In this document: positions 37,376 to 50,549 of the stretch, in pieces
Position numbering within the stretch: the first letter of the stretch is position 1
Layout of the letters: every line of letters starts with the position of its first letter
Origin: Karalla daura
Taxonomy: Eukaryota > Chordata > Actinopteri > Chaetodontiformes > Leiognathidae
Assembly (NCBI GenBank): GCA_029224185.1
Contig: JANZKI010000029.1
Coordinates: forward strand, 1,116,001 to 1,180,000
DNA: 64,000 nt
Direction of reading: 5' to 3'
Notes under the pieces: generated by a model
Seen by the model: only the letters and a program-made list of their open reading frames with translations
Databases searched by the model: none
What the model was told of the DNA's origin: nothing
Position numbers and translations under genes: made by a program

Positions 37376-39840
37376 GCAACAGGCCTGAAAAGTGTTTAGA
37401 ACGCTTAGTTGAGCCTGTTTACATCCCCCTGCATAGGAAACTGCGGGGAAAAGCGCTTTGAAAAAGTTTGTTGATACGTGCACCATTGGCCCATACGCAG
37501 TGCAGCAACAGGCCTGAAAAGTGTTTAGAACGCTTAGTTGAGCCTGTTTACAGCCCCCTGCATAGGAGACTGCGGGGGAAAGCGCTTTGAAAAAGTTTGT
37601 TGATACGTGCACCATTGGCCCATACGCAGTGCAGCAACAGGCCTGAAATGTATTCAGAACGCTTAGTTGAGCCTGTTTACAGCCCCCTGCATAGGAGACT
37701 GCGGGGAAAAGCGCTGTGACAAAGTTTGTTGATACGTGCACCATTGGCCCATACGCAGTGCAGCAACAGGCCTGAAAAGTGTTTAGAACGCATAGTTGAG
37801 CCCGTTTACAGCCCCCTGCATAGGAGACTGCGGGGAAAAGCGCTTTGAAAAAGTTTGTTGATACGTGCACCATTGGCCCATACGCAGTGCAGCAACAGGC
37901 CTGAAATGTATTCAGAACGCTTAGTTGAGCCTGTTTACAGCCCCCTGCATAGGAGACTGCGGGGAAAAGCGCTGTGACAAAGTTTGTTGATACGTGCACC
38001 ATTGGCCCATACGCAGTGCAGCAACAGGCCTGAAAAGTGTTTAGAACGCTTAGTTGAGCCTGTTTACAGCCCCCTGCAAAGGAGACTGCGGGGAAAAGTG
38101 CTTTGAAAAAGTTTGTTGATCCGTGCACCATTGGCCCATACGCAGTGCAGCAACAGGCCTGAAAAGTGTTTAGAACGCTTAGTTGAGCCTGTTTACAGCC
38201 CCCTGCATCGGAGACTGCGGGGAAAAGCGCTTTGAAAAAGTTTGTTGATACGTGCACCATTGGCCCATACGCAGTGCAGCAACAGGCCTGAAATGTATTC
38301 AGAACGCTTAGTTGAGCCTGTTTACAGCCCCCTGCATAGGAGACTGCGGGGAAAAGCGCTGTGACAAAGTTTGTTGATACGTGCACCATTGGCCCATACG
38401 CAGTGCAGCAACAGGCCTGAAAAGTGTTTAGAACGCTTAGTTGAGCCTGTTTACAGCCCCCTGCATAGGAGACTGCGGGGAAAAGCGCTTTGAAAAAGTT
38501 TGTTGATACGTGCACCATTGGCCCATACGCAGTGCAGCAACAGGCCTGAAATGTATTCAGAACGCTTAGTTGAGCCTGTTTACAGCCCCCTGCATAGGAG
38601 ACTGCGGGGAAAAGCGCTGTGACAAAGTTTGTTGATACGTGCACCATTGGCCCATACGCAGTGCAGCAACAGGCCTGAAAAGTGTTTAGAACGCTTAGTT
38701 GAGCCTGTTTACAGCCCCGTGCATAGGAGACTGCGGGGAAAAGTGCTTTGAAAAAGTTTGTTGAGACGTGCACCATTGGCCCATACGCAGTGCAGCAACA
38801 TGCCTGAAAAGTGTTTAGAACGCTTAGTTGAGCCTGTTTACAGCCCCCTGCATAGGAGACTGCGGGGAAAAGCGCTTTGAAAAAGTTTGTTGATACGTGC
38901 ACCATTGGCCCATACGCAGTGCAGCAACAGGCCTGAAAAGTGTTTAGAACGCTTAGTTGAGCCTGTTTACAGCCCCCTGCATCGGAGACTGCGGGGAAAA
39001 GCACTTTGAAAAAGTTTGTTGACACGTGCACCGTTGGCCCACACGCAGTGCAGCAACAGGCCTGAAAAGTGTTTAGAACGCTTAGTTGAGCCTGTTTACA
39101 TCCCCCTGCATAGGAGACTGCGGGGAAAAGTGCTTTGAAAAAGTTTGTTGATACGTGCACCATTGGCCCATACGCAGTGCAGCAACAGGCCTGAAAAGTG
39201 TTTAGAACGCTTAGTTGAGCCTGTTTACAGCCCCCTGCATAGGAGACTGCGGGGAAAAGCGCTTTGAAAAAGTTTGTTGATACGTGCACCATTGGCCCAT
39301 ACGCAGTGCAGCAACAGGCCTGAAATGTATTCAGAACGCTTAGTTGAGCCTGTTTACAGCCCCCTGCATAGGAGACTGCGGGGAAAAGCGCTGTGACAAA
39401 GTTTGTTGATACGTGCACCATTGGCCCATACGCAGTGCAGCAACAGGCCTGAAAAGTGTTTAGAACGCTTAGTTGAGCCTGTTTCCAGCCCCCTGCAAAG
39501 GAGACTGCGGGGAAAAGTGCTTTGAAAAACTTTGTTGATACGTGCACCATTGGCCCATACGCAGTGCAGCAACAGGCCTGAAAAGTGTTTAGAACGCTTA
39601 GTTGAGCCTGTTTACAGCCCCCTGCATCGGAGACTGCGGGGAAAAGCACTTTGAAAAAGTTTGTTGATACGTGCACCTTTGGCCCATACGCAGTGCAGCA
39701 ACAGGCCTGAAAAGTGTTTAGAACGCTTAGTTGAGCCTGTTTACAGCCCCCTGCATAGGAGACTGCGGGGAAAAGCACTTTGAAAGAGTTTGTTGATACG
39801 TGCACCATTGGCCCACACGCAGTGCAGCAACAGGCCTGAA
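37376..39840. repeat. Segment duplicated at a 49-monomer offset (6321 bp), right copy
   Basis: This is the partner of 31.05-33.52 kb, beginning where the ~10 kb macro-duplication stops. One private substitution is tttccagcc at about 39484. To its right (39.84-41.6 kb) several catagtaga monomers are packed closely (40143, 41046), with copies of variants seen at 13.8 and 30.7 kb. Confidence 0.8.
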
Positions 39841-41614
39841 AAGTGTTTAGAACGCTTAGTTGAGCCTGTTTGCAGCCCCCTGCATAGGAGACTGCGGGGA
39901 AAAGCGCTTTGAAAAAGTTTGTTGATACGTGCACCATTGGCCCATACGCAGTGCAGCAACAGGCCTGAAATGTATTCAGAACGCTTAGTTGAGCCTGTTT
40001 ACAGCCCCCTGCAAAGGAGATTGCGGGGAAAAGCGCTGTGATAAAGTTTGTTGATACGTGCACCATTGGCCCATACGCAGTGCAGCAACAGGCCTGAAAT
40101 GTATTCAGAACGCTTAGTTGAGCCTGTTTACAGCCCCCTGCATAGTAGACTGCGGGGAAAAGCGCTATGATAAAGTTTGTTGATACGTGCACCATTGGCC
40201 CATACGCAGTGCAGCAACAGGCCTGAAAAGTGTTTGGAACGCTTTGTTGAGCCTGTTTGCAGCCCCCTGCATCGGAGACTGCGGGGAAAAGCGCTTTGAA
40301 AAAGTTTGTTGATACGTGCACCATTGGCCCATACGCAGTGCAGCAACAGGCCTGAAAAGTGTTTAGAACGCTTAGTTGAGCCTGTTTACAGCCCCCTGCA
40401 TAGGAGACTGCGGGGAAAAGCGCTGTGACAAAGTTTGTTGATACGTGCACCATTGGCCCATACGCGGTGCAGCAACAGGCCTGAAAAGTGTTTAGAATGC
40501 TTAGTTGAGCCTGTTTACAGCCCCCTGCATAGGAGACTGCGGGGAAAAGCGCTTTGAAAAAGTTTGTTGATACGTGCACCATTGGCCCATACGCAGTGCA
40601 GCAACAGGCCTGAAAAGTGTTTAGAACGCTTAGTTGAGCCTGTTTACAGCCCCCTGCATCGGAGACTGCGGGGAAAAGCACTTTGAAAAAGTTTGTTGAC
40701 ACGTGCACCGTTGGCCCACACGCAGTGCAGCAACAGGCCTGAAAAGTGTTTAGAACGCTTAGTTGAGCCTGTTTGCAGCCCCCTGCATAGGAGACTGCGG
40801 GGAAAAGCGCTTTGAAAAAGTTTGTTGATACGTGCACCATTGGCCCATACGCAGTGCAGCAACAGGCCTGAAATGTATTCAGAACGCTTAGTTGAGCCTG
40901 TTTACAGCCCCCTGCAAAGGAGATTGCGGGGAAAAGCGCTGTGATAAAGTTTGTTGATACGTGCACCATTGGCCCATACGCAGTGCAGCAACAGGCCTGA
41001 AATGTATTCAGAACGCTTAGTTGAGCCTGTTTACAGCCCCCTGCATAGTAGACTGCGGGGAAAAGCGCTATGATAAAGTTTGTTGATACGTGCACCATTG
41101 GCCCATACGCAGTGCAGCAACAGGCCTGAAAAGTGTTTGGAACGCTTTGTTGAGCCTGTTTGCAGCCCCCTGCATCGGAGACTGCGGGGAAAAGCGCTTT
41201 GAAAAAGTTTGTTGAGACGTGCACCTTTGGCCCACACGCAGTGCAGCAGCAGGCCTGAACAGTGTTCAGAACGCTTAGTTGAGCCTGTTTACAGCCCCCT
41301 GCATAGGAGACTGCGGGGAAAAGCACTTTGAAAAAGTTTGTTGATACGTGCACCATTGGCCCACAAGCAGTGCAGCAACAGGCCTGAAAAGTGTTTAGAA
41401 CGCTTAGTTGAGCCTGTTTACATCCCCCTGCATAGGAAACTGCGGGGAAAAGCGCTTTGAAAAAGTTTGTTGATACGTGCACCATTGGCCCATACGCGGT
41501 GCAGCAACAGGCCTGAAAAGTGTTTAGAATGCTTAGTTGAGCCTGTTTACAGCCCCCTGCATAGGAGACTGCGGGGAAAAGCGCTTTGAAAAAGTTTGTT
41601 GATACGTGCACCAT

Positions 41615-44581
41615 TGGCCCATACGCAGTGCAGCAACAGGCCTGAAAAGTGTTTAGAACGCTTAGTTGAGCCTGTTTACAGCCCCCTGCATCGGAGACTG
41701 CGGGGAAAAGCACTTTGAAAAAGTTTGTTGACACGTGCACCGTTGGCCCACACGCAGTGCAGCAACAGGCCTGAAAAGTGTTTAGAACGCTTAGTTGAGC
41801 CTGTTTACAGCCCCCTGCATAGGAGACTGCGGGGAAAAGTGCTTTGAAAAAGTTTGTTGATACGTGCACCATTGGCCCATACGCAGTGCAGCAACAGGCC
41901 TGAAAAGTGTTTAGAACGCTTAGTTGAGCCTGTTTACAGCCCCCTGCATAGGAGACTGCGGGGAAAAGCGCTTTGAAAAAGTTTGTTGATACGTGCACCA
42001 TTGGCCCATACGCAGTGCAGCAACAGGCCTGAAATGTATTCAGAACGCTTAGTTGAGCCTGTTTACAGCCCCCTGCATAGGAGACTGCGGGGAAAAGCGC
42101 TGTGACAAAGTTTGTTGATACGTGCACCATTGGCCCATACGCAGTGCAGCAACAGGCCTGAAATGTATTCAGAACGCTTAGTTGAGCCTGTTTACAGCCC
42201 CCTGCATAGGAAGCTGCGGGGAAAAGCGCTGTGACAAAGTTTGTTGATACGTGCACCATTGGCCCATACGCAGTGCAGCAACAGGCCTGAAATGTATTCA
42301 GAACGCTTAGTTGAGCCTGTTTACAGCCCCCTGCATCGGAGACTGCGGGGAAAAGCACTTTGAAAAAGTTTGTTGACACGTGCACCGTTGGCCCACACGC
42401 AGTGCAGCAACAGGCCTGAAAAGTGTCTAGAACGCTTAGTTGAGCCTGTTTACATCCCCCTACATAGGAGACTGCGGGGTAAAGTGCTTTGAAAAAGTTT
42501 GTTGATACGTGCACCATTGGCCCATACGCAGTGCAGCAACAGGCCTGAAAAGTGTTTAGAACGCTTAGTTGAGCCTGTTTACAGCCCCCTGCATAGGAGA
42601 CTGCGGGGAAAAGCGCTTTGAAAAAGTTTGTTGATACGTGCACCATTGGCCCATACGCAGTGCAGCAACAGGCCTGAAATGTATTCAGAACGCTTAGTTG
42701 AGCCTGTTTACAGCCCCCTGCATAGGAGACTTCGGGGAAAAGCGCTGTGACAAAGTTTGTTGATACGTGCACCATTGGCCCATACGCAGTGCAGCAACAG
42801 GCCTGAAAAGTGTTTAGAACGCTTAGTTGAGCCTGTTTACAGCCCCCTGCAAAGGAGACTGCGGGGAAAAGTGCTTTGAAAAAGTTTGTTGATACGTGCA
42901 CCATTGGCCCATACGCAGTGCAGCAACAGGCCTGAAAAGTGTTTAGAACGCTTAGTTGAGCCTGTTTACAGCCCCCTGCATCGGAGACTGCGGGGAAAAG
43001 CGCTTTGAAAAAGTTTGTTGATACGTGCACCTTTGGCCCATACGCAGTGCAGCAACAGGCCTGAAAAGTGTTTAGAACGCTTAGTTGAGCCTGTTTACAG
43101 CCCCCTGCATAGGAGACTGCGGGGAAAAGCACTTTGAAAGAGTTTGTTGATACGTGCACCATTGGCCCACACGCAGTGCAGCAACAGGCCTGAAAAGTGT
43201 TTAGAACGCTTAGTTGAGCCTGTTTGCAGCCCCCTGCATAGGAGACTGCGGGGAAAAGCGCTTTGAAAAAGTTTGTTGATACGTGCACCATTGGCCCATA
43301 CGCAGTGCAGCAACAGGCCTGAAATGTATTCAGAACGCTTAGTTGAGCCTGTTTACAGCCCCCTGCAAAGGAGATTGCGGGGAAAAGCGCTGTGATAAAG
43401 TTTGTTGATACGTGCACCATTGGCCCATACGCAGTGCAGCAACAGGCCTGAAATGTATTCAGAACGCTTAGTTGAGCCTGTTTACAGCCCCCTGCATAGT
43501 AGACTGCGGGGAAAAGCGCTATGATAAAGTTTGTTGATACGTGCACCATTGGCCCATACGCAGTGCAGCAACAGGCCTGAAAAGTGTTTGGAACGCTTTG
43601 TTGAGCCTGTTTGCAGCCCCCTGCATCGGAGACTGCGGGGAAAAGCGCTTTGAAAAAGTTTGTTGATACGTGCACCTTTGGCCCACACGCAGTGCAGCAG
43701 CAGGCCTGAACAGTGTTCAGAACGCTTAGTTGAGCCTGTTTACAGCCCCCTGCATAGGAGACTGCGGGGAAAAGCACTGTGATAAAGTTTGTTGATACGT
43801 GCACCATTGGCCCATACGCAGTGCAGCAACAGGCCTGAAAAGTGTTTAGAACGCTTAGTTGAGCCTGTTTACAGCCCCCTGCATCGGAGACTGCGGGGAA
43901 AAGCTCTTTGAAAAAGTTTGTTGACACGTGCACCGTTGGCCCACACGCAGTGCAGCAACAGGCCTGAAAAGTGTTTAGAACGCTTAGTTGAGCCTTTTTA
44001 CATCCCCCTGCATAGGAGACTGCGGGGAAAAGTGCTTTGAAAAAGTTTGTTGATACGTGCACCATTGGCCCATACGCAGTGCAGCAACAGACCTGAAAAG
44101 TGTTTAGAACGCTTAGTTGAGCCTGTTTACAGCCCCCTGCATAGGAGACTGCGGGGGAAAGCGCTTTGAAAAAGTTTGTTGATACGTGCACCATTGGCCC
44201 ATACGCAGTGCAGCAACAGGCCTGAAATGTATTCAGAACGCTTAGTTGAGCCTGTTTACAGCCCCCTGCATAGGAGACTGCGGGGAAAAGCGCTGTGACA
44301 AAGTTTGTTGATACGTGCACCATTGGCCCATACGCAGTGCAGCAACAGGCCTGAAAAGTGTTTAGAATGCTTAGTTGAGCCTGTTTACAGCCCCCTGCAT
44401 AGGAGACTGCGGGGAAAAGCGCTTTGAAAAAGTTTGTTGATACGTGCACCATTGGCCCATACGCAGTGCAGCAACAGGCCTGAAAAGTGTTTAGAACGCT
44501 TAGTTGAGCCTGTTTACAGCCCCCTGCATCGGAGACTGCGGGGAAAAGCACTTTGAAAAAGTTTGTTGACACGTGCACCGT
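41615..44581. repeat. Tandem 24-monomer repeat (3096-bp period), copy A
   Basis: Several otherwise rare changes recur exactly 3096 bp on: gagccttttta at 43991 (its agcc start recurs at 47087), catagtaga at 43497 and 46593, cataggaagctg near 42205 and 45301, and agacttcgg near 42728 and 45824. About 23 consecutive monomers keep the same order. Confidence 0.87.
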
Positions 44582-44710
44582 TGGCCCACACGCAGTGCAG
44601 CAACAGGCCTGAAAAGTGTTTAGAACGCTTAGTTGAGCCTGTTTACATCCCCCTGCATAGGAGACTGCGGGGAAAAGTGCTTTGAAAAAGTTTGTTGATA
44701 CGTGCACCAT

Positions 44711-47677
44711 TGGCCCATACGCAGTGCAGCAACAGGCCTGAAAAGTGTTTAGAACGCTTAGTTGAGCCTGTTTACAGCCCCCTGCATCGGAGACTGCGGG
44801 GAACAGCACTTTGAAAAAGTTTGTTGACACGTGCACCGTTGGCCCACACGCAGTGCAGCAACAGGCCTGAAAAGTGTTTAGAACGCTTAGTTGAGCCTGT
44901 TTGCAGCCCCCTGCATAGGAGACTGCGGGGAAAAGTGCTTTGAAAAAGTTTGTTGATACGTGCACCATTGGCCCATACGCAGTGCAGCAACAGGCCTGAA
45001 AAGTGTTTAGAACGCTTAGTTGAGCCTGTTTACAGCCCCCTGCATAGGAGACTGCGGGGAAAAGCGCTTTGAAAAAGTTTGTTGATACGTGCACCATTGG
45101 CCCATACGCAGTGCAGCAACAGGCCTGAAATGTATTCAGAACGCTTAGTTGAGCCTGTTTACAGCCCCCTGCATAGGAGACTGCGGGGAAAAGCGCTGTG
45201 ACAAAGTTTGTTGATACGTGCACCATTGGCCCATACGCAGTGCAGCAACAGGCCTGAAATGTATTCAGAACGCTTAGTTGAGCCTGTTTACAGCCCCCTG
45301 CATAGGAAGCTGCGGGGAAAAGCGCTGTGACAAAGTTTGTTGATACGTGCACCATTGGCCCATACGCAGTGCAGCAACAGGCCTGAAATGTATTCAGAAC
45401 GCTTAGTTGAGCCTGTTTACAGCCCCCTGCATCGGAGACTGCGGGGAAAAGCACTTTGAAAAAGTTTGTTGACACGTGCACCGTTGGCCCACACGCAGTG
45501 CAGCAACAGGCCTGAAAAGTGTCTAGAACGCTTAGTTGAGCCTGTTTACATCCCCCTGCATAGGAGACTGCGGGGTAAAGTGCTTTGAAAAAGTTTGTTG
45601 ATACGTGCACCATTGGCCCATACGCAGTGCAGCAACAGGCCTGAAAAGTGTTTAGAACGCTTAGTTGAGCCTGTTTACAGCCCCCTGCATAGGAGACTGC
45701 GGGGAAAAGCGCTTTGAAAAAGTTTGTTGATACGTGCACCATTGGCCCATACGCAGTGCAGCAACAGGCCTGAAATGTATTCAGAACGCTTAGTTGAGCC
45801 TGTTTACAGCCCCCTGCATAGGAGACTTCGGGGAAAAGCGCTGTGACAAAGTTTGTTGATACGTGCACCATTGGCCCATACGCAGTGCAGCAACAGGCCT
45901 GAAAAGTGTTTAGAACGCTTAGTTGAGCCTGTTTACAGCCCCCTGCAAAGGAGACTGCGGGGAAAAGTGCTTTGAAAAAGTTTGTTGATACGTGCACCAT
46001 TGGCCCATACGCAGTGCAGCAACAGGCCTGAAAAGTGTTTAGAACGCTTAGTTGAGCCTGTTTACAGCCCCCTGCATCGGAGACTGCGGGGAAAAGCGCT
46101 TTGAAAAAGTTTGTTGATACGTGCACCTTTGGCCCATACGCAGTGCAGCAACAGGCCTGAAAAGTGTTTAGAACGCTTAGTTGAGCCTGTTTACAGCCCC
46201 CTGCATAGGAGACTGCGGGGAAAAGCACTTTGAAAGAGTTTGTTGATACGTGCACCATTGGCCCACACGCAGTGCAGCAACAGGCCTGAAAAGTGTTTAG
46301 AACGCTTAGTTGAGCCTGTTTGCAGCCCCCTGCATAGGAGACTGCGGGGAAAAGCGCTTTGAAAAAGTTTGTTGATACGTGCACCATTGGCCCATACGCA
46401 GTGCAGCAACAGGCCTGAAATGTATTCAGAACGCTTAGTTGAGCCTGTTTACAGCCCCCTGCAAAGGAGATTGCGGGGAAAAGCGCTGTGATAAAGTTTG
46501 TTGATACGTGCACCATTGGCCCATACGCAGTGCAGCAACAGGCCTGAAATGTATTCAGAACGCTTAGTTGAGCCTGTTTACAGCCCCCTGCATAGTAGAC
46601 TGCGGGGAAAAGCGCTATGATAAAGTTTGTTGATACGTGCACCATTGGCCCATACGCAGTGCAGCAACAGGCCTGAAAAGTGTTTGGAACGCTTAGTTGA
46701 GCCTGTTTGCAGCCCCCTGCATCGGAGACTGCGGGGAAAAGCGCTTTGAAAAAGTTTGTTGATACGTGCACCTTTGGCCCACACGCAGTGCAGCAGCAGG
46801 CCTGAACAGTGTTCAGAACGCTTAGTTGAGCCTGTTTAAAGCCCCCTGCATAGGAGACTGCGGGGAAAAGCACTGTGATAAAGTTTGTTGATACGTGCAC
46901 CATTGGCCCATACGCAGTGCAGCAACAGGCCTGAAAAGTGTTTAGAACGCTTAGTTGAGCCTGTTTACAGCCCCCTGCATCGGAGACTGCGGGGAAAAGC
47001 TCTTTGAAAAAGTTTGTTGACACGTGCACCGTTGGCCCACACGCAGTGCAGCAACAGGCCTGAAAAGTGTTTAGAACGCTTAGTTGAGCCTTTTTACATC
47101 CCCCTGCATAGGAGACTGCGGGGAAAAGTGCTTTGAAAAAGTTTGTTGATACGTGCACCATTGGCCCATACGCAGTGCAGCAACAGACCTGAAAAGTGTT
47201 TAGTACGCTTAGTTGAGCCTGTTTACAGCCCCCTGCATAGGAGACTGCGGGGGAAAGCGCTTTGAAAAAGTTTGTTGATACGTGCACCATTGGCCCATAC
47301 GCAGTGCAGCAACAGGCCTGAAATGTATTCAGAACGCTTAGTTGAGCCTGTTTACAGCCCCCTGCATAGGAGACTGCGGGGAAAAGCGCTGTGACAAAGT
47401 TTGTTGATACGTGCACCATTGGCCCATACGCAGTGCAGCAACAGGCCTGAAAAGTGTTTAGAATGCTTAGTTGAGCCTGTTTACAGCCCCCTGCATAGGA
47501 GACTGCGGGGAAAAGCGCTTTGAAAAAGTTTGTTGATACGTGCACCATTGGCCCATACGCAGTGCAGCAACAGGCCTGAAAAGTGTTTAGAACGCTTAGT
47601 TGAGCCTGTTTACAGCCCCCTGCATCGGAGACTGCGGGGAAAAGCACTTTGAAAAAGTTTGTTGACACGTGCACCGT
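44711..47677. repeat. Tandem 24-monomer repeat (3096-bp period), copy B
   Basis: This is the second copy of the 41.6-44.6 kb block. The copies differ by scattered single changes. For example, ctttgttgag near 43597 reads cttagttgag at the corresponding place in this copy, and tttaaagcc near 46837 is private to this copy. Confidence 0.85.
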
Positions 47678-48239
47678 TGGCCCACACGCAGTGCAGCAAC
47701 AGGCCTGAAAAGTGTTTAGAACGCTTAGTTGAGCCTGTTTACAGCCCCCTGCATAGGAGACTGCGGGGAAAAGCGCTGTGACAAAGTTTGTTGATACGTG
47801 CACCATTGGCCCATACGCAGTGCAGCAACAGGCCTGAAAAGTGTTTAGAACGCTTAGTTGAGCCTGTTTACAGCCCCCTGCAAAGGAGACTGCGGGGAAA
47901 AGTGCTTTGAAAAAGTTTGTTGATACGTGCACCATTGGCCCATACGCAGTGCAGCAACAGGCCTGAAAAGTGTTTAGAACGCTTAGTTGAGCCTGTTTAC
48001 AGCCCCCTGCATCGGAGACTGCGGGGAAAAGCGCTTTGAAAAAGTTTGTTGATACGTGCACCTTTGGCCCATACGCAGTGCAGCAACAGGCCTGAAAAGT
48101 GTTTAGAACGCTTAGTTGAGCCTGTTTACAGCCCCCTGCATAGGAGACTGCGGGGAAAAGCACTTTGAAAGAGTTTGTTGATACGTGCACCATTGGCCCA
48201 CACGCAGTGCAGCAACAGGCCTGAAAAGTGTTTAGAACG

Positions 48240-49400
48240 CTTAGTTGAGCCTGTTTACAGCCCCCTGCATAGGAGACTGCGGGGAAAAGCACTTTGAAAG
48301 AGTTTGTTGATACGTGCACCATTGGCCCACACGCAGTGCAGCAACAGGCCTGAAAAGTGTTTAGAACGCTTAGTTGAGCCTGTTTACAGCCCCCTGCATA
48401 GGAGACTGCGGGGAAAAGCGCTTTGAAAAAGTTTGTTGATACGTGCACCATTGGCCCACACGCAGTGCAGCAACAGGCCTGAAATGTATTCAGAACGCTT
48501 AGTTGAGCCTGTTTACAGCCCCCTGCAAAGGAGATTGCGGGGAAAAGCGCTGTGATAAAGTTTGTTGATACGTGCACCATTGGCCCATACGCAGTGCAGC
48601 AACAGGCCTGAAAAGTGTTTAGAACGCTTAGTTGAGCCTGTTTACAGCCCCCTGCATCGGAGACAGCGGGGAAAAGCTCTTTGAAAAAGTTTGTTGACAC
48701 GTGCACCGTTGGCCCACACGCAGTGCAGCAACAGGCCTGAAAAGTGTTTAGAACGCTTAGTTGAGCCTGGTTACATCCCCCTGCATAGGAGACTGCGGGG
48801 AAAAGTGCTTTGAAAAAGTTTGTTGATACGTGCACCATTGGCCCATACGCAGTGCAGCAACAGGCCTGAAAAGTGTTTAGAACGCTTAGTTGAGCCTGTT
48901 TACAGCCCCCTGCATAGGAGACTGCGGGGGAAAGCGCTTTGAAAAAGTTTGTTGATACGTGCACCATTGGCCCATACGCAGTGCAGCAACAGGCCTGAAA
49001 TGTATTCAGAACGCTTAGTTGAGCCTGTTTACAGCCCCCTGCATAGGAGACTGCGGGGAAAAGCGCTGTGACAAAGTTTGTTGATACGTGCACCATTGGC
49101 CCATACGCAGTGCAGCAACAGGCCTGAAAAGTGTTTAGAACGCTTAGTTGAGCCTGTTTACAGCCCCCTGCATAGGAGACTGCGGGGAAAAGCGCTTTGA
49201 AAAAGTTTGTTGATACGTGCACCATTGGCCCATACGCAGTGCAGCAACAGGCCTGAAATGTATTCAGAACGCTTAGTTGAGCCTGTTTACAGCCCCCTGC
49301 AAAGGAGATTGCGGGGAAAAGCGCTGTGATAAAGTTTGTTGATACGTGCACCATTGGCCCATACGCAGTGCAGCAACAGGCCTGAAAAGTGTTTAGAACG
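48240..49400. repeat. Isolated right-hand copy of the recurrent seven-to-nine-monomer cassette
   Basis: The order here is caaaggagat with gctgtgat, catcggagacag with gctctttg, ggttacatcc with gtgctttg, gggggaaagc followed by atgtattcag, gctgtgac, and gcgctttg followed by atgtattcag. The same order surrounds nine other agacagcgg marks at 1061, 5059, 8929, 11638, 17056, 18991, 23635, 28537 and 34213. This tenth copy, marked at 48661, is 112 monomers from the previous one. Confidence 0.8.
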
Positions 49401-50549
49401 CTTAGTTGAGCCTGTTTACAGCCCCCTGCATCGGAGACTGCGGGGAAAAGCTCTTTGAAAAAGTTTGTTGACACGTGCACCGTTGGCCCACACGCAGTGC
49501 AGCAACAGGCCTGAAAAGTGTTTAGAACGCTTAGTTGAGCCTGTTTACAGCCCCCTGCATAGGAGACTGCGGGGAAAAGCGCTTTGAAAAAGTTTGTTGA
49601 TACGTGCACCATTGGCCCATACGCAGTGCAGCAACAGGCCTGAAATGTATTCAGAATGCTTAGTTGAGCCTGTTTACAGCCCCCTGCATAGGAGACTGCG
49701 GGGAAAAGCGCTGTGACAAAGTTTGTTGATACGTGCACCATTGGCCCATACGCAGTGCAGCAACAGGCCTGAAAAGTGTTTAGAACGCTTAGTTGAGCCT
49801 GTTTACAGCCCCGTGCATAGGAGACTGCGGGGAAAAGTGCTTTGAAAAAGTTTGTTGAGACGTGCACCATTGGCCCATACGCAGTGCAGCAACATGCCTG
49901 AAAAGTGTTTAGAACGCTTAGTTGAGCCTGTTTACAGCCCCCTGCATAGGAGACTGCGGGGAAAAGCGCTTTGAAAAAGTTTGTTGATACGTGCACCATT
50001 GGCCCATACGCAGTGCAGCAACAGGCCTGAAATGTATTCAGAACGCTTAGTTGAGCCTGTTTACAGCCCCCTGCAAAGGAGATTGCGGGGAAAAGCGCTG
50101 TGATAAAGTTTGTTGATACGTGCACCATTGGCCCATACGCAGTGCAGCAACAGGCCTGAAATGTATTCAGAACGCTTAGTTGAGCCTGTTTACAGCCCCC
50201 TGCATAGGAGACTGCGGGGAAAAGCGCTATGATAAAGTTTGTTGATACGTGCACCATTGGCCCATACGCAGTGCAGCAACAGGCCTGAAAAGTGTTTGGA
50301 ACGCTTTGTTGAGCCTGTTTGCAGCCCCCTGCATAGGAGACTGCGGGGAAAAGCGCTTTGAAAAAGTTTGTTGATACGTGCACCTTTGGCCCACACGCAG
50401 TGCAGCAGCAGGCCTGAACAGTGTTCAGAACGCTTAGTTGAGCCTGTTTACAGCCCCCTGCATAGGAGACTGCGGGGAAAAGCACTTTGAAAAAGTTTGT
50501 TGATACGTGCACCATTGGCCCACACGCAGTGCAGCAACAGGCCTGAAAA

